Shown here: piece by piece, positions 27,138-37,782 of the stretch
Position numbering within the stretch: position 1 is the first letter of the stretch
Layout: each line of letters starts with the position of its first letter
Origin: Draconibacterium sp.
GTDB taxonomy: Bacteria > Bacteroidota > Bacteroidia > Bacteroidales > Prolixibacteraceae
Assembly (NCBI GenBank): GCA_016705335.1
Contig: JADIYN010000043.1
Location: forward strand, 1 to 54,085
DNA: 54,085 nucleotides
Direction of reading: 5' to 3'
Position numbers and translations under genes: made by a program
The notes under the pieces: model-generated
The model's database searches: none
What the model was told of the DNA's origin: nothing
What the model saw: the letters and a program-made list of their open reading frames with translations, nothing else

Positions 27138-28035
27138 ATGAATATTTTTCAGAATAAAAATCAACAGATCAATAATTTGGTTGCATCAGCTCTTTCTGAA
27201 GTATTTGGGAAAGCCTGTATAATAAATGCTGAAAGTGCACTTGGGTGGTGGTGTATAAATAATGCATTAAAACTTGAAACCAATTGCGGTAATTTTTTCT
27301 GAAATGGAATAACAATTGTGCGCAGGATATTTTTATTCGGGAAGCTGAAAGTTTAAAGGAATTAAAAAAGGCAGCAGGAATTTTTAATCGTACCTGAAGT
27401 TTTTGCAGCAAAAATGGTTGATGAAACTCCTGGATTTTTGGTTCTTGAATATCTTGCCGGCAGTCGTTCTGATTCGCGAAATGACGAAAAACTTGGCAGG
27501 GGACTGGCAAATGTGCACAAGTTCAGTAACAGGGAATTCGGATTTTATGCAAACAATTATTGTGGCGCGACAGTACAAAACAATGAATGGAAAAAAAGCT
27601 GGCTTGAATTCTTTCGCGACAACCGTCTTCGTTTTCTGTTAAAATTGATTGGGAATAAAAGGCCACTTCCGGTAGAAGATCAAAAAATTTATGAAAAATT
27701 AATTGAGCGGGCCGAAGATTTAATTCCTGATGATTCGATTCCAGTATTAGTACATGGTGATTTATGGTCGGGTAATTACATGTTTACTGAAAAATGGTCC
27801 GGCAATTATTGACCCGGCTTCATATTATGCCGATCGTGAAATGGAATTTGCCATCATGACCATGTTTGGTGGGTTTTCGCAACGTTTTTACGATTCTTAC
27901 AACGAAGTTTTTCCGTTGCCGTCTGATTGGATACAGAGAAACAGTTTTTATCAATTATACCATGTTTTAAATCATTATTATTTATTTGGCAGCTACAGAC
28001 CTCAGGCATTGCAAATTGCGAAAAGCTATTTGTAG
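27138..28035 (+). CDS. Fructosamine/ketosamine-3-kinase family protein, three frameshifts
   Basis: Pieces in different frames join from the ATG at 27138 into one protein of about 298 residues. The breaks are near 27296-27300 (T6 run), near 27380-27385 (T5 run) and near 27792-27798 (A5 run). The joined product has GWWCINNALKLETNCGNFF, REAESLKELKKAAGIF, LVLEYL and the kinase motif VHGDLWSGNYMF, then IIDPASYYADREMEFA with the metal-binding Asp, and FYDSYNEVFPLPS. These match the fructosamine kinase family, which phosphorylates glycated amines for repair. The first Gly of the usual GG pair appears as Trp (GWW). Errors at homopolymers are more likely than true decay. Confidence 0.85.
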
Positions 28036-28175
28036 AAAGTTGAAGTCTGAAATTTCAATAATCAAATTTCAAAAGTCATAATATTCAAAAATTTCAAAAC
28101 GTATTTGTTTTTAACAATCAGCGTAATCTGTAGTCAGTTATTTTTAAATTTACACAAAACCAAATCTGCTGATTA

Positions 28176-29318
28176 ATGATCGTTCAAAAAGCAAAAGATA
28201 TAAAGCCATTTATTGTAATGGAAGTTCTTGAAAAAGCTGCCGAAATGGAGAAAAGAGGTATTAATGTGATCCACCTTGAGGTAGGCGAGCCTGATTTCAA
28301 TGTACCGGCCTGTGTTTCTGATGCGGTTGAAAATGCTTTTAAAGAGGGTCGCACCCATTATACCCATAGTTTGGGAGACCCGGAATTGCGCGAAGAAATC
28401 AGCAAACGCTATCATAACATTTATGGAGTAGAAGTTTCGCCCGACCAAATTATAGTTACTTCGGGCAGTTCGCCGGCAATACTTTTAACACTCGGCGTTT
28501 TGTGCGATGTTGGCGATGAAGTAATTATTTCAGACCCCGGTTATGCCTGTTATCAGAATTTTATCAGGTTTTTAAACGCCAAACCTGTAAAAATACCTGT
28601 TTTCGAAGAGGACGGTTTTCAATACAGGCCTGCCGAAATTCAAAAGCGGATTACTGCCAAAACAAAGGCAATCATGATTAACAGTCCAATGAATCCGACC
28701 GGCAATTTACTTTCTGCCGAAGTTATGCAAGAGTTGGTAAAGTTTAATGTACCTATAATTTCTGATGAAATTTATCACGGACTGGTTTATGAAGGGCGGG
28801 CACACTCAATTCTCGAATTTTCGGGAAACGCGTTTGTATTAAATGGATTTTCAAAATTATTTGCGATGACAGGGCTGCGTTTGGGTTATGTGGTTGCACC
28901 AAAACATTGCATACGTCCTATGCAAAAATTGCAGCAAAACCTTTTTATTTGTGCCGGTTCAACAGCTCAACGTGCAGGAATTGCAGCTTTGCAATCGGCC
29001 GGTAATGAAGTTGCAAAAATGAAAGAGGTTTATAATCAACGTAGAAAATATATGATAGAAAGACTCGTACAATTGGGGTTTGATATAAAAGTGCCACCAA
29101 CCGGAGCGTTCTATGTTTTTGTAAATGTTAAGCATATTTCATACAACAGTTATAAACTGGCTTTTGATATTTTGGAAAAAGCACATGTTGGAGTAACACC
29201 AGGTGTTGATTTTGGTGAAAATGGCGAAGGATTTTTGCGGTTTTCGTATGCAAATTCGATTGAAAACATTAAAGAAGGACTGGACAGATTAGTAAAATAT
29301 TTCGAATTATTAAAATAG
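28176..29318 (+). CDS. PLP-dependent class I/II aminotransferase
   Basis: The 380-residue protein is a fold-type I aminotransferase of the aspartate/aromatic group. Motifs are VIHLEVGEPDFNVP near residue 35, TSGSSPAILLTLGVL, NSPMNPTGNLLS, SDEIYHGLVYEG with the PLP-contacting Asp and Tyr, and NGFSKLFAMTGLRLGY, where Lys227 would form the Schiff base. The C-terminal GENGEGFLRFSYANSIENI has the substrate-binding Arg. The amino acid specificity cannot be fixed. It is a single gene 140 bp after the fructosamine kinase; that gap contains TTTCAA-type direct repeats. Confidence 0.92.
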   Translation: MIVQKAKDIKPFIVMEVLEKAAEMEKRGINVIHLEVGEPDFNVPACVSDAVENAFKEGRTHYTHSLGDPELREEISKRYHNIYGVEVSPDQIIVTSGSSPAILLTLGVLCDVGDEVIISDPGYACYQNFIRFLNAKPVKIPVFEEDGFQYRPAEIQKRITAKTKAIMINSPMNPTGNLLSAEVMQELVKFNVPIISDEIYHGLVYEGRAHSILEFSGNAFVLNGFSKLFAMTGLRLGYVVAPKHCIRPMQKLQQNLFICAGSTAQRAGIAALQSAGNEVAKMKEVYNQRRKYMIERLVQLGFDIKVPPTGAFYVFVNVKHISYNSYKLAFDILEKAHVGVTPGVDFGENGEGFLRFSYANSIENIKEGLDRLVKYFELLK

Positions 29319-29596
29319 CGTCTTTCGGTTTATTATTTATTCTGAATGGTTACTCACCAATTATTACTTTAACTGTAATAATTCATTCAAACTCAAAGTC
29401 GATGAAAAAAACTTTTTTTTCTGCTAAATATTTCCTGTAAGCAAATCTGCTTTTAAAATTTCAGTTTTTTACAAAAGTCTAGTCTAAACTTTCAAAAAAA
29501 AGCTAATTACAACATATGAAAAACTTTTCATAACGGCAACTTATTTTGAGCTTTAAGTTTCTGTTTAATAGCATATTAAAGTACGAAAACTATCTT

Positions 29597-29604
29597 TATT
29601 TTTG
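29597..29604 (+). promoter_or_regulatory. -7 promoter element of the small secreted protein gene
   Basis: TATTTTTG fits the TAnnTTTG box and lies 57 bases before the ATG at 29662. The rest of the 29319-29661 gap shows no gene or structure I can name. Confidence 0.35.
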
Positions 29605-29661
29605 CAAGCGTTTAGATTAAAAAACAGGAAATAGAATTAGTCACTCAAAAAAAATTAAGTC

Positions 29662-30132
29662 ATGAAAAAAACAGTTGTATTAGTATTGGTATTAATTTGT
29701 TTGGTTTTGGTTACAGGAAATGTATTTGCCACAGATTTCCGAAGCGAGTTTAAAGAATATAAAATTAAATCTGTAGATGATGTTTTTGTCGGAAAAAGTG
29801 TAAAGGCAATTTGGTCAATAAGTTACAGTAATGATGAAACACCGGTTACAGTTTTAAAAAGAAAAACTTTGGATGGAATTGAATATGTTGTTTATTCCAA
29901 ATATTTCGAAGTTAGTTATTTGGCATCGGCAAAAGGCTTTGGTGCAAAAAAGATAAAAAGTTCAATGAGCAATGTTCCCCAAAAAATAAACAGGGCTGTA
30001 ATAAATATGAAAGAACTTAAAAATCAGGAGATTTTAACACCAAATAAAGTTGAAGATGAACAGGCATTGGGTTTGATTGCCAGTTATTTGCCCTTTTTGT
30101 TGAATGAGGGTTACACCCATTTGTTAAATTAA
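29662..30132 (+). CDS. Small secreted protein, unknown
   Basis: The 156-residue protein has a clear signal peptide (1-24, ending NVFA). The mature part of about 130 residues is mixed alpha/beta with no Cys and no recognised motif. It opens DFRSEFKEYKIKSVDDVFVGKSVKAIW, with a strand-rich middle and a helical end (ALGLIASYLPFLLNEG). The protein is probably periplasmic. A long hairpin terminator follows it, so it seems to be a single-gene unit. I do not recognise the family. Confidence 0.75.
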   Translation: MKKTVVLVLVLICLVLVTGNVFATDFRSEFKEYKIKSVDDVFVGKSVKAIWSISYSNDETPVTVLKRKTLDGIEYVVYSKYFEVSYLASAKGFGAKKIKSSMSNVPQKINRAVINMKELKNQEILTPNKVEDEQALGLIASYLPFLLNEGYTHLLN

Positions 30133-30150
30133 AATTATTTGAAAAAGTAT

Positions 30151-30192
30151 AAAATTAAAAGGATTGCAGCATGCTGTGATCCTTTTAATTTT
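30151..30192. terminator. Strong bidirectional terminator
   Basis: A perfect 14-bp stem (30151-30164 with 30179-30192) surrounds a loop that is itself partly palindromic (CAGCATGCTG). It lies between converging genes and overlaps the stop of the minus-strand gene by two bases. A and T runs at the two outer ends allow use in both directions. Confidence 0.85.
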
Positions 30193-30373
30193 ATATACAG
30201 CCACACACAAATCCATCGGCTAAACTATCAAGCAATTCAAGTACTTTTTCCTTTTCCATTTTAGTACCTTTGCAATTAGTACAAACCGGCAAATTCACAT
30301 CAAGGTTTAATTCAGAATTATCTTTGTACGTTTCTCTTTGGCAAACAAAACATTTTTTCGTAGTACTTTCCAT
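30191..30373 (-). CDS. Small zinc-ribbon-like protein
   Basis: A 60-residue protein with two CxxC pairs (CFVC and CTNC) spaced about 21 residues apart, as in a zinc ribbon, followed by a helix (KEKVLELLDSLADGF) and a C-terminal CGC. The Cys pairs suggest one bound zinc. The ordering is too regular for chance, so I take it as a real gene. Function is unknown. It faces the small secreted protein across a shared terminator. Confidence 0.65.
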   Translation of the reverse strand: MESTTKKCFVCQRETYKDNSELNLDVNLPVCTNCKGTKMEKEKVLELLDSLADGFVCGCI

Positions 30374-30483
30374 AATAGATTAATTATCAGCAAAACTAAT
30401 TAAAAATTGTTTTTTCGTCCTATTTAGAAATTTTATAAATTTAACCGTTCTGTTCTGTTTTGGTCAATATTTAACTATTTAAG

Positions 30484-30515
30484 TTGGGGCGATAATCTTT
30501 TTTTTTCTATGTTTG
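30484..30515 (+). promoter_or_regulatory. Promoter of the FAS1-SusCD operon
   Basis: TTG at 30484-30486 is followed after 21 bases by TATGTTTG at 30508-30515, a match to the Bacteroidota promoter. The start would lie near 30522, about 45 bases before the first gene of the polysaccharide locus. Confidence 0.5.
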
Positions 30516-30567
30516 GTGTTTCAATTTTTTAGAGAAATTTAAGTTCGTTTAAATTAATTTAACTAAC

Positions 30568-32877
30568 ATGACCAGAATCAAATCATTCCTATTGTTTGCT
30601 ATAACTTTGCTCTATGTTTACAGTTGCAAGCAAGATCCGGACATATACAAAAGACCCGATTGGTTAGCGGGCAAGGTTTATACACAAATTTTGGCTCAAC
30701 CCGAACTCTCCACTTTTGCAAAGTGTATTGAACTAACCGGTTATGATCAAATATTGGATGTTTCGGGAAGTTACACAGTTTTTGCACCTTCAAATGAGGC
30801 TTTTACAGCATATTTTGCACAAAACACAAAGTATAATTCGGTTGAGTCAATCCCGATTCCTGAGTTGACTGAGATTGTAAAATACCACATTGTGCAAAAT
30901 CCCTGGAGTAAAATACAACTTCGTACACTCGATGTTCGCGGATGGATTGATACTTTATCAACCGATAATAATAAACCTAGGGGTTTTAAACGCGAAACAC
31001 TTTTATTAAATCCAAACAGGAAATATGGAATTGCCAGCAGCGGGATTGGTAGTGAATCGAAATTTGTGATTGTTGATACATTGCAAAGTAACAAATACAG
31101 AAGGGTAATTACCGATTCCCGGAAATATGTTCCAATATTTTATCAGGAATATTTTGACATTTACAAATTAAATAAAGGTGATTACGAATTTTATTTCAAC
31201 AGGTCTTTTGATAGTCCCGGTGATATTTATTTTGCTGGTGCAAAATTGGTAAGCGATGAAATTTCAGCTGAAAATGGTTTTGTATATGTTATTGACAGGG
31301 TAGTTGAGCCACTTGAAAATGGTTCAGAAATTATTGCCAACATATCCGGTTCAAATCAATACACTGATTTCCTTGATGTCCTTAACCTTTTTCCGCATTT
31401 TGAATATAACCGTGAGAAAACCTTTTTGCAACCCGGTGCTAATCAGGGTTTGGCTGTTGATTCGCTGTTCGATTTAACATTCCCTACTTTGGCGTTTGAT
31501 TTTAGTTCTGAAAGAACCAGTCCACCTGCCGGAACATACGGTTTGCCGTCAAATGTTACAATTCGTTATCATCATGGATTGATGGCACCTACTAACTCTG
31601 CTTTTCAGTCTTTTATCGATGAATATATTAAAATACCAAATGGCTGGGGCAGTTTTGCCGGTGCCCCCGAAAACATTAAAAGAATTGTTGCCAATACTTA
31701 TATGTCGGTAAATACAATTTACCCAACTGATTTTCATGAGGGATTTTACAACGGAGAACTCGATATTGTTAAGCTGGATGAAGAGGATATAATTGAAAAG
31801 AAATTTGGGAGTAACAGCACATTTATTGGTTTAAATAAAGCTATTGTTCCCAGAGCATTTAAAAGTGTAACGGGACCGGTGTATTTGCAACGCGGTTACA
31901 GTAAAGTAATGAATGCAATTGAACAATCCGGACTTTTATCGGCATTGAAACGGCAAAATCAGGATTATATGTTTTTTGTTGAGAACGACGCAAATTCAGC
32001 TCAGGACTCTTCATTGATTTATTATCCTGCAACCAAAAGATTCGCTGCATTCCTTGTAGCTCCCGGCACATACCAACAGTATTTACTTAATTTGAATGAA
32101 TTACGCACACTTTTATTAAATCAAATTGCAACTAGCAGAGCCAGGGGAGATGCTCGTAAGGAGTTTATTCCGAATCTTGCTGGAAACATTATAATTGTAA
32201 ATAATGTTACAGGCGAAATTTCAGGAACAGGTGCAACGACGAAAGGGTACAGGGGTACTACCATTGAACCTGAATTTCCTGTTGTATTGAGCGATGCTAC
32301 CGATAATGGTGTAACTTATGATGTTCAAAACTGGTTTAGTTTTGCGAGTCCAACATTGTTCAGCAAAATATCTACAGATTATCCTAAATTCCATGCTTTG
32401 CTCAGAAAAGCAGGACTCACAAATGAAAAGGAGTATAAATACACATTTGTAACTGATAATGAGTTTTACACAGTTTTTATTCCCAGTGATCAGGCACTTG
32501 ATGATGCCGGTGCCAATGCCTTATCAATACCTGATTTGAAAAAGCTGCTTCAATTTCATTTTGTTCAGGGAGATATGATTTTTACAGATGGTAAAAAACA
32601 ACAAGGATATTATGAAACCTCAAGAATAGATGAAAAATCAACCCAATATACAACCGTTTTTACATCATTTTATATCAAACCCGGTATTGATATTATCGAT
32701 ATTCCGGGGAAGGATGGAAGCAATTACGTGGAAATCGAAGAAGCGGATAAAACAACGAATATATTAGCTGGAGTGAACAAAGGAACCGGACAGGAAGTGT
32801 TTCCGGTACTATATAATAATGGTGTTATTCATCAGATAGATAAAGTTTTAAAGGTTGAAGAATTGGACATCAGATAA
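30568..32877 (+). CDS. Surface lipoprotein with about four fasciclin (FAS1) modules
   Basis: The 769-residue protein has a lipoprotein signal with the lipidated Cys at residue 20 (VYSCKQD); the acidic residue just after it suits export to the outer surface. FAS1-like modules can be traced at about 30-250, 258-425, 428-590 and 605-765. The FAS1 signatures are GSYTVFAPSNEAFTAYF and FVYVIDRVVEPL in the first, and FYTVFIPSDQALDDAG, LQFHFVQGDMIF and NNGVIHQIDKVLKV in the last. The two middle modules are more diverged. FAS1 domains mediate adhesion in many organisms. Placement directly before SusC suggests a role in glycan capture at the cell surface. It is the first gene of the locus. Confidence 0.85.
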   Translation: MTRIKSFLLFAITLLYVYSCKQDPDIYKRPDWLAGKVYTQILAQPELSTFAKCIELTGYDQILDVSGSYTVFAPSNEAFTAYFAQNTKYNSVESIPIPELTEIVKYHIVQNPWSKIQLRTLDVRGWIDTLSTDNNKPRGFKRETLLLNPNRKYGIASSGIGSESKFVIVDTLQSNKYRRVITDSRKYVPIFYQEYFDIYKLNKGDYEFYFNRSFDSPGDIYFAGAKLVSDEISAENGFVYVIDRVVEPLENGSEIIANISGSNQYTDFLDVLNLFPHFEYNREKTFLQPGANQGLAVDSLFDLTFPTLAFDFSSERTSPPAGTYGLPSNVTIRYHHGLMAPTNSAFQSFIDEYIKIPNGWGSFAGAPENIKRIVANTYMSVNTIYPTDFHEGFYNGELDIVKLDEEDIIEKKFGSNSTFIGLNKAIVPRAFKSVTGPVYLQRGYSKVMNAIEQSGLLSALKRQNQDYMFFVENDANSAQDSSLIYYPATKRFAAFLVAPGTYQQYLLNLNELRTLLLNQIATSRARGDARKEFIPNLAGNIIIVNNVTGEISGTGATTKGYRGTTIEPEFPVVLSDATDNGVTYDVQNWFSFASPTLFSKISTDYPKFHALLRKAGLTNEKEYKYTFVTDNEFYTVFIPSDQALDDAGANALSIPDLKKLLQFHFVQGDMIFTDGKKQQGYYETSRIDEKSTQYTTVFTSFYIKPGIDIIDIPGKDGSNYVEIEEADKTTNILAGVNKGTGQEVFPVLYNNGVIHQIDKVLKVEELDIR

Positions 32878-33019
32878 TTGTAAAGATCAATTTTCAAAAA
32901 AAAAATTAAACCAAAGGTTTGTGAATAAGATGAAACGAGCACAGCATAATTTAGCACATAAAAGGGTATTTTTAAGCGAGTTACATCGAATACCAATGAA
33001 AATATTCAATTTCAATGAG

Positions 33020-36000
33020 ATGAAAAAAATCAAATCGGCTATAATTCTAATCATTGCACTATTTAACCTTACTACAGTTTTTGCACAGGAAAAAATTATT
33101 TTAAGAGGACGTGTTATCGATGGAATGGATAAATCTACGGTAATTGGTGCCAACGTTGTGGAATATGACAAGGACAATCGTGTTATCAATGGTACAATTA
33201 CTAATGTTAACGGCGACTTTGTGTTAACGTTGAAAGATCCGGCAAACATTGTTAAGGTTAGCGTTATCGGGTACAAAGCACAGGAAATAAAAGTAGATCC
33301 TACAAAATCGATAATGGTTGAACTGCAATCGGACGATGTTGCCATTGGCGAGGTAAAAGTTGTTGCTGAAGCCAGAACTACGAGCGGGTTGACAAATATT
33401 GCCGAACGTGATAAAGCCGGGGCTAGTGTGAAAATCGATTTGATGGACATGCAGGATGCAGGTATTACTTCTGCTGCCGATGCATTACAGGGAAAAATCA
33501 GCGGACTCGATATTATAAGTTCTTCCGGTGACCCTGGTTCCGGTTCACAATTGGTAATCCGTGGATTAAGTTCAATGGGTAACAACCAGCCTTTAATTGT
33601 GATTGACGGGGTGCCGCAGTTTAAAATCGAAAAAGGAAGTATTGACTTAACTTCTGCCGACAGTGAAGATATAAGTAACCTCATTAACATAGCACTTCAG
33701 GATATTAAGTCAATTGAAGTATTAAAAGATGCTGCGTCGACTGCTATTTATGGTTCACGCGGCGCCGATGGAGTTTTGCTGATTGAAACCCACAAAGGTA
33801 GAATGGGGAAAGTACAGTTCGATTTTCAGTACAAAAACAATTACAGCATTCAACCACCTGCAATTCCAATGTTAAGCGGCGATGAATATATTATGTTACA
33901 GCTGGAAGAGTGGCACAATGCCTATGGCGTTTTTAACATGGATAAAGAAATTGCCTATGACAGGGATTACGAACAATTCCATAACTATTCTGCCAATACC
34001 GATTGGTTAAAAGAAATTACCCAAAACGGAACATCAAATGATTATTATTTCAACGTTTCGGGTGGAGGTGAGAAAACAAGGTATTTTACATCTTTTGGAT
34101 ATTTAGACGAAGGTGGAACAACCATAAATACAGGTTACAGCAGGTTCTCTTCACGTATTAACCTCGATTATTTCCTTTCAAGAAATTTACTTTTCCAGGT
34201 GAAATTTAATTATACATCGAGCTTAACTGAAAAAATCTTGAATTGAGGGGAAGTCACTGGCAAGCTCGTAATATAAGGGAAATGGCTTACATCAAATCTC
34301 CAAACATGAGTGTTTATGAATATGATGCCAATGGAAATCCAACAGGTGAATATTTTACTCCAATTCGTAGTTACCAGGGCGATGGTGTAACCTATTTTAA
34401 CCCTGTTGCAGTTGCAAACTTAGGTGCAGGGACGAAAATTTCAGCAAACTTGAAAATACTTTTATGTTGCAGTATCGTGTAAACGACTGGATTACATTGC
34501 GCGAAACCATCTCATTTCAATATGCCGGCACAAAAGAAAAACGGTTTTTGCCCTATAACGCAATTGGCGCCGACTGGTTAGACTGGCAAATAAACAAGGC
34601 AGAAGAAGGGAACAGCTTAAATCAGAGTATTCAAACCGAAACACAACTTTCTTTTGGTTCGCCGTTTAAAAATAAAAACCATGAATTATCGGGCGCAATA
34701 ACCTGGCAAACAGATAAATCGGGTTACGAATGGATGAATATCCAAAGTAATAAAATACCAAGTACAGATATTCAGGATCCAGCAATCGATGCGGCGATTA
34801 ACTGGATAGGTACAGGTTCAGGAGAGAACAGGCTTGTGAGTGGAAAGGCAAACGTCAATTACAAATTTCTGGATAAGTACATGATTCAGGGGAATTTAAG
34901 CGAGGATGCCCACTCTTCGTTTGGTAACAATAATCGTTGGGGTACATTTTATGGCTTGTTTGTGGGATGGAGGTTTTCGAGCGAGCCTTTTATGAAATCA
35001 ATTACTTGGCTTGGCGAAAGTATGATACGCGCAAGTTATGGCGTTTCAGGTCGTCAGCCAAGTGATGTTTATGCACGTTTTGCAACTTATGAATCAACAG
35101 GTAAAGGCGCATATATATTAAATCCTGCAATTGCACCAACAAGTATCCAGTTGAATAACCTGCGTTGGGAAACAATTTCTTCGTGGGATATTGGTGGTGA
35201 ACTGAGTTTATTTAATGACAGGTTATATATTGAAGGAGATATATATAATAAGGTTTCAACCGATATACTGTTTGATAAATACAAAATTCCGTTTAGCTCA
35301 GGTTATGCCGAACTTAAATTCTTAAATGCGGGTGAAATGACAAATTACGGATGGGAGTTAATGGCTGATGGAAAAGCTTTTAAGACGAAAGATTGGTTGT
35401 TGTCGTTTAATTTGAACGTTTCGCAAAATATAAACTCTTTTAGCAAACTGCCCGAAAACTTTAATACTGAGCGTTCTGTATCTATTGGAAATCAGGAATA
35501 TCCAAGACGTGTTGTGGAGGGTGAGCCAATTGGTTCATTCTTTGGTTTCCGTTATCTTGGCGTTTATGCCAGCGATGAAGATGTAATTGCAAGGGATGCC
35601 GAAGGTAATACATTATATGATGCCGAAGGAAAAGTAGTACCGATGAAATACACGGATACGTATGTTTTTAAAGGTGGCGACCCTATTTATGAAGACATAA
35701 ATAAAGATGGTAAAATCGATATTAACGATGTGGTTTATATTGGTGACTCAAACCCAAATTTTATAGGTGGTTTTGGTACAACCTTAAAATATAAAAACTG
35801 GGATTTTTCAATGTCTTTCCATTACAGACTTGGTTTCGACATTATCAACGGAATTGCAATGCAAACCCAGGGTATGAACAACAAGGACAATCAAAGCAAA
35901 GCTGTACTTAATCGCTGGCGGGTTCAGGGACAGCAGGAAGAAGGGCTATTGCCAAGAGCTTATATGTACCACCCTGCCAATAACTTAGGTTCCGATCGTT

Positions 36001-36257
36001 ATGTTGAAAAGGGAGATTATATGCGCTTGAACAACATAAAATTGTCATACATGCTTAGCAATGCAATGTGCCAAAAACTTGGTGTCCGCAAAGCCAACAT
36101 TGCAGTTAGTGCACGTAAACTTTATACCTGGACAGGCTATTCGGGACAGGATCCTGAAATAGGACAGGAAGCAAGCGACCCATTTTGGATAGGTGTGGAT
36201 TATGCACGCACACCTCCGCCCAAAGTAATAACATTTAGTATTGGAATTGGATTTTAA
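33020..36257 (+). CDS. SusC-like TonB-dependent glycan transporter, two frameshifts (copy 1)
   Basis: Three frames join into one protein of about 1079 residues. The breaks are near 34230-34240 and 34440-34462. From the ATG at 33020 (32996 is also possible) there is a signal peptide ending TVFAQ, a carboxypeptidase-like domain (ILRGRVIDGMDKSTVIGANV), the plug (ADALQGKISGLDIIS, SGDPGSGSQLVIRG, PLIVIDGVPQF), SIEVLKDAASTAIYGSRGADG and a barrel ending SIGIGF. SusC proteins carry oligosaccharides across the outer membrane with the SusD lid encoded next. Breaks are likely sequence errors, since both sides remain SusC-like. Confidence 0.92.
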
Positions 36258-36270
36258 AAAAGCAAGTAAG

Positions 36271-37737
36271 ATGAGAAAGAAAATAAAATACTTAATGGTT
36301 GTTTTGATAATTTTTACACAATTATCTTGTAGTGACTGGTTGGAATTAATCCCTCCCGGAGGATTAATCAGGGAAGAATTCTGGAAAACAAGAGCCGATG
36401 TGGATGCAGTTTTAATGGCTGCTTACAGTGATTTTTCGTCAATGGACCGTAACTTATTTTTATATGGAGAACTAAGGGGCGACATGTTTCAAGCCGGTCC
36501 AAGCATTGGAGGGGATGAAAGAAAGATAATGGAGAACAATATTTATCCTGACAATGGTTTTACAAACTGGCAGAATTTTTATAAGGTTATTAACTACTGC
36601 AACGAAGTAATTGTTAACGCACCGGAAGTGCAGAAGATAGACAACACATTTACCGATTATCAGATGCAGGGATTGATGTCGGAAGCATATTTTGCGCAGC
36701 CTCGCCTACTTTTATCTTGTCCGAATCTACAATCAGGTTCCGTTGGTTTTAGAACCAAGCGAATCGGATGACACTGATTTTTATGTTAAAAAAGAAACGG
36801 AAGAAACAGTATTGAATCAGATTGTTAAAGACCTTGAAGCAAACAGGGCATTTGCACCATCAGAAAGTTTTAAAACCTTAAAAGAAAATAAAGGAAGGGC
36901 ATCAAAAGCTGCTTTCGATGCATTGTTGGCTGATATAGCACTTTGGAGGTTTGATTACGATAATGTAATAAAATATGTAAGCCAGATTGAGTTCACTCAA
37001 AAATTTGTGTTAATGCCAAGCGGAAGGTGGTTTGAACTTTTTTATCCGGGGAATTCATTGGAAAGTATTATGGAATTTCAGTTCGATGGAAATATGCAAC
37101 AACGAAATGCCACTTACGATTTAACAAGCCGAAACAGCAATCAAATTAAACCAAGTCAAAAGCAATGGAAATGTTTAGTTTTGAATTTGCCAGTGAGTTG
37201 GTTCGGGGCGAAGATGCAGCAATAAGAAAATATGGCGAAGATGATTTTATTATTTGGAAATATGTGGGTCAGGCTCCTGACGGGCAATCGGCAAGATCAG
37301 GTTCACAGCAATATAGTTGCAATTGGATACTTTATCGGTTCGCCGATGTTTTACTTATGAAAGCTGAAGCACTTTCTCAAAAAGGAGATTATTTATCAGC
37401 ATATAATATTATTAATCAAATACGCGACAGGGCAGGAGTTGGGCCCCTTAGTATTGCAAACTCACCAACAGCTTACGAAGATGCAATTCTTGAAGAACGG
37501 GCCCTTGAACTTTCATTTGAAGGTAAACGCTGGTTCGACCTGCTCCGGATGGGCCGGCGCAATAATTATGCACGAAAAAGTAAGTTGATTGATATTATTG
37601 TCAGCAACGTACCATCAACCCAGAAAAGGATACTTGCAACGAAACTTACTAATCCGAATGGGTGGTATTTGCCAATCAGCAAAGATGAAATTGAACGGAA
37701 TAAAAATCTGACGCAAAACCCATACTATGATTTCTAA
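36271..37737 (+). CDS. SusD-like glycan-binding lipoprotein, two frameshifts (copy 1)
   Basis: Three frames join from the ATG at 36271 into about 488 residues, with breaks near 36695-36705 and 37140-37160. The signal has its lipidated Cys at residue 20 (QLSCSDW). SusD hallmarks are LELIPPGGLIREEFWKT, the TPR-type helix restored as LRSLAYFYLVRIYNQVPL, FADVLLMKAEALSQKGD and the end signature ILEERALELSFEGKRWFDLLRMGR. It is the surface lid of the SusC encoded 14 bp upstream. Frame shifts are presumed sequence errors. Confidence 0.92.
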
Positions 37738-37782
37738 TTTTAAAAAAGTGGCAGTTTTTATCGAAAAATAAAACGAAATAAA

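Noticed and set aside
32887..33690. 267-residue frame antisense to the first SusC
   Set aside because: It mirrors codons of the conserved SusC signal, regulatory and plug domains and has no recognisable motif of its own.
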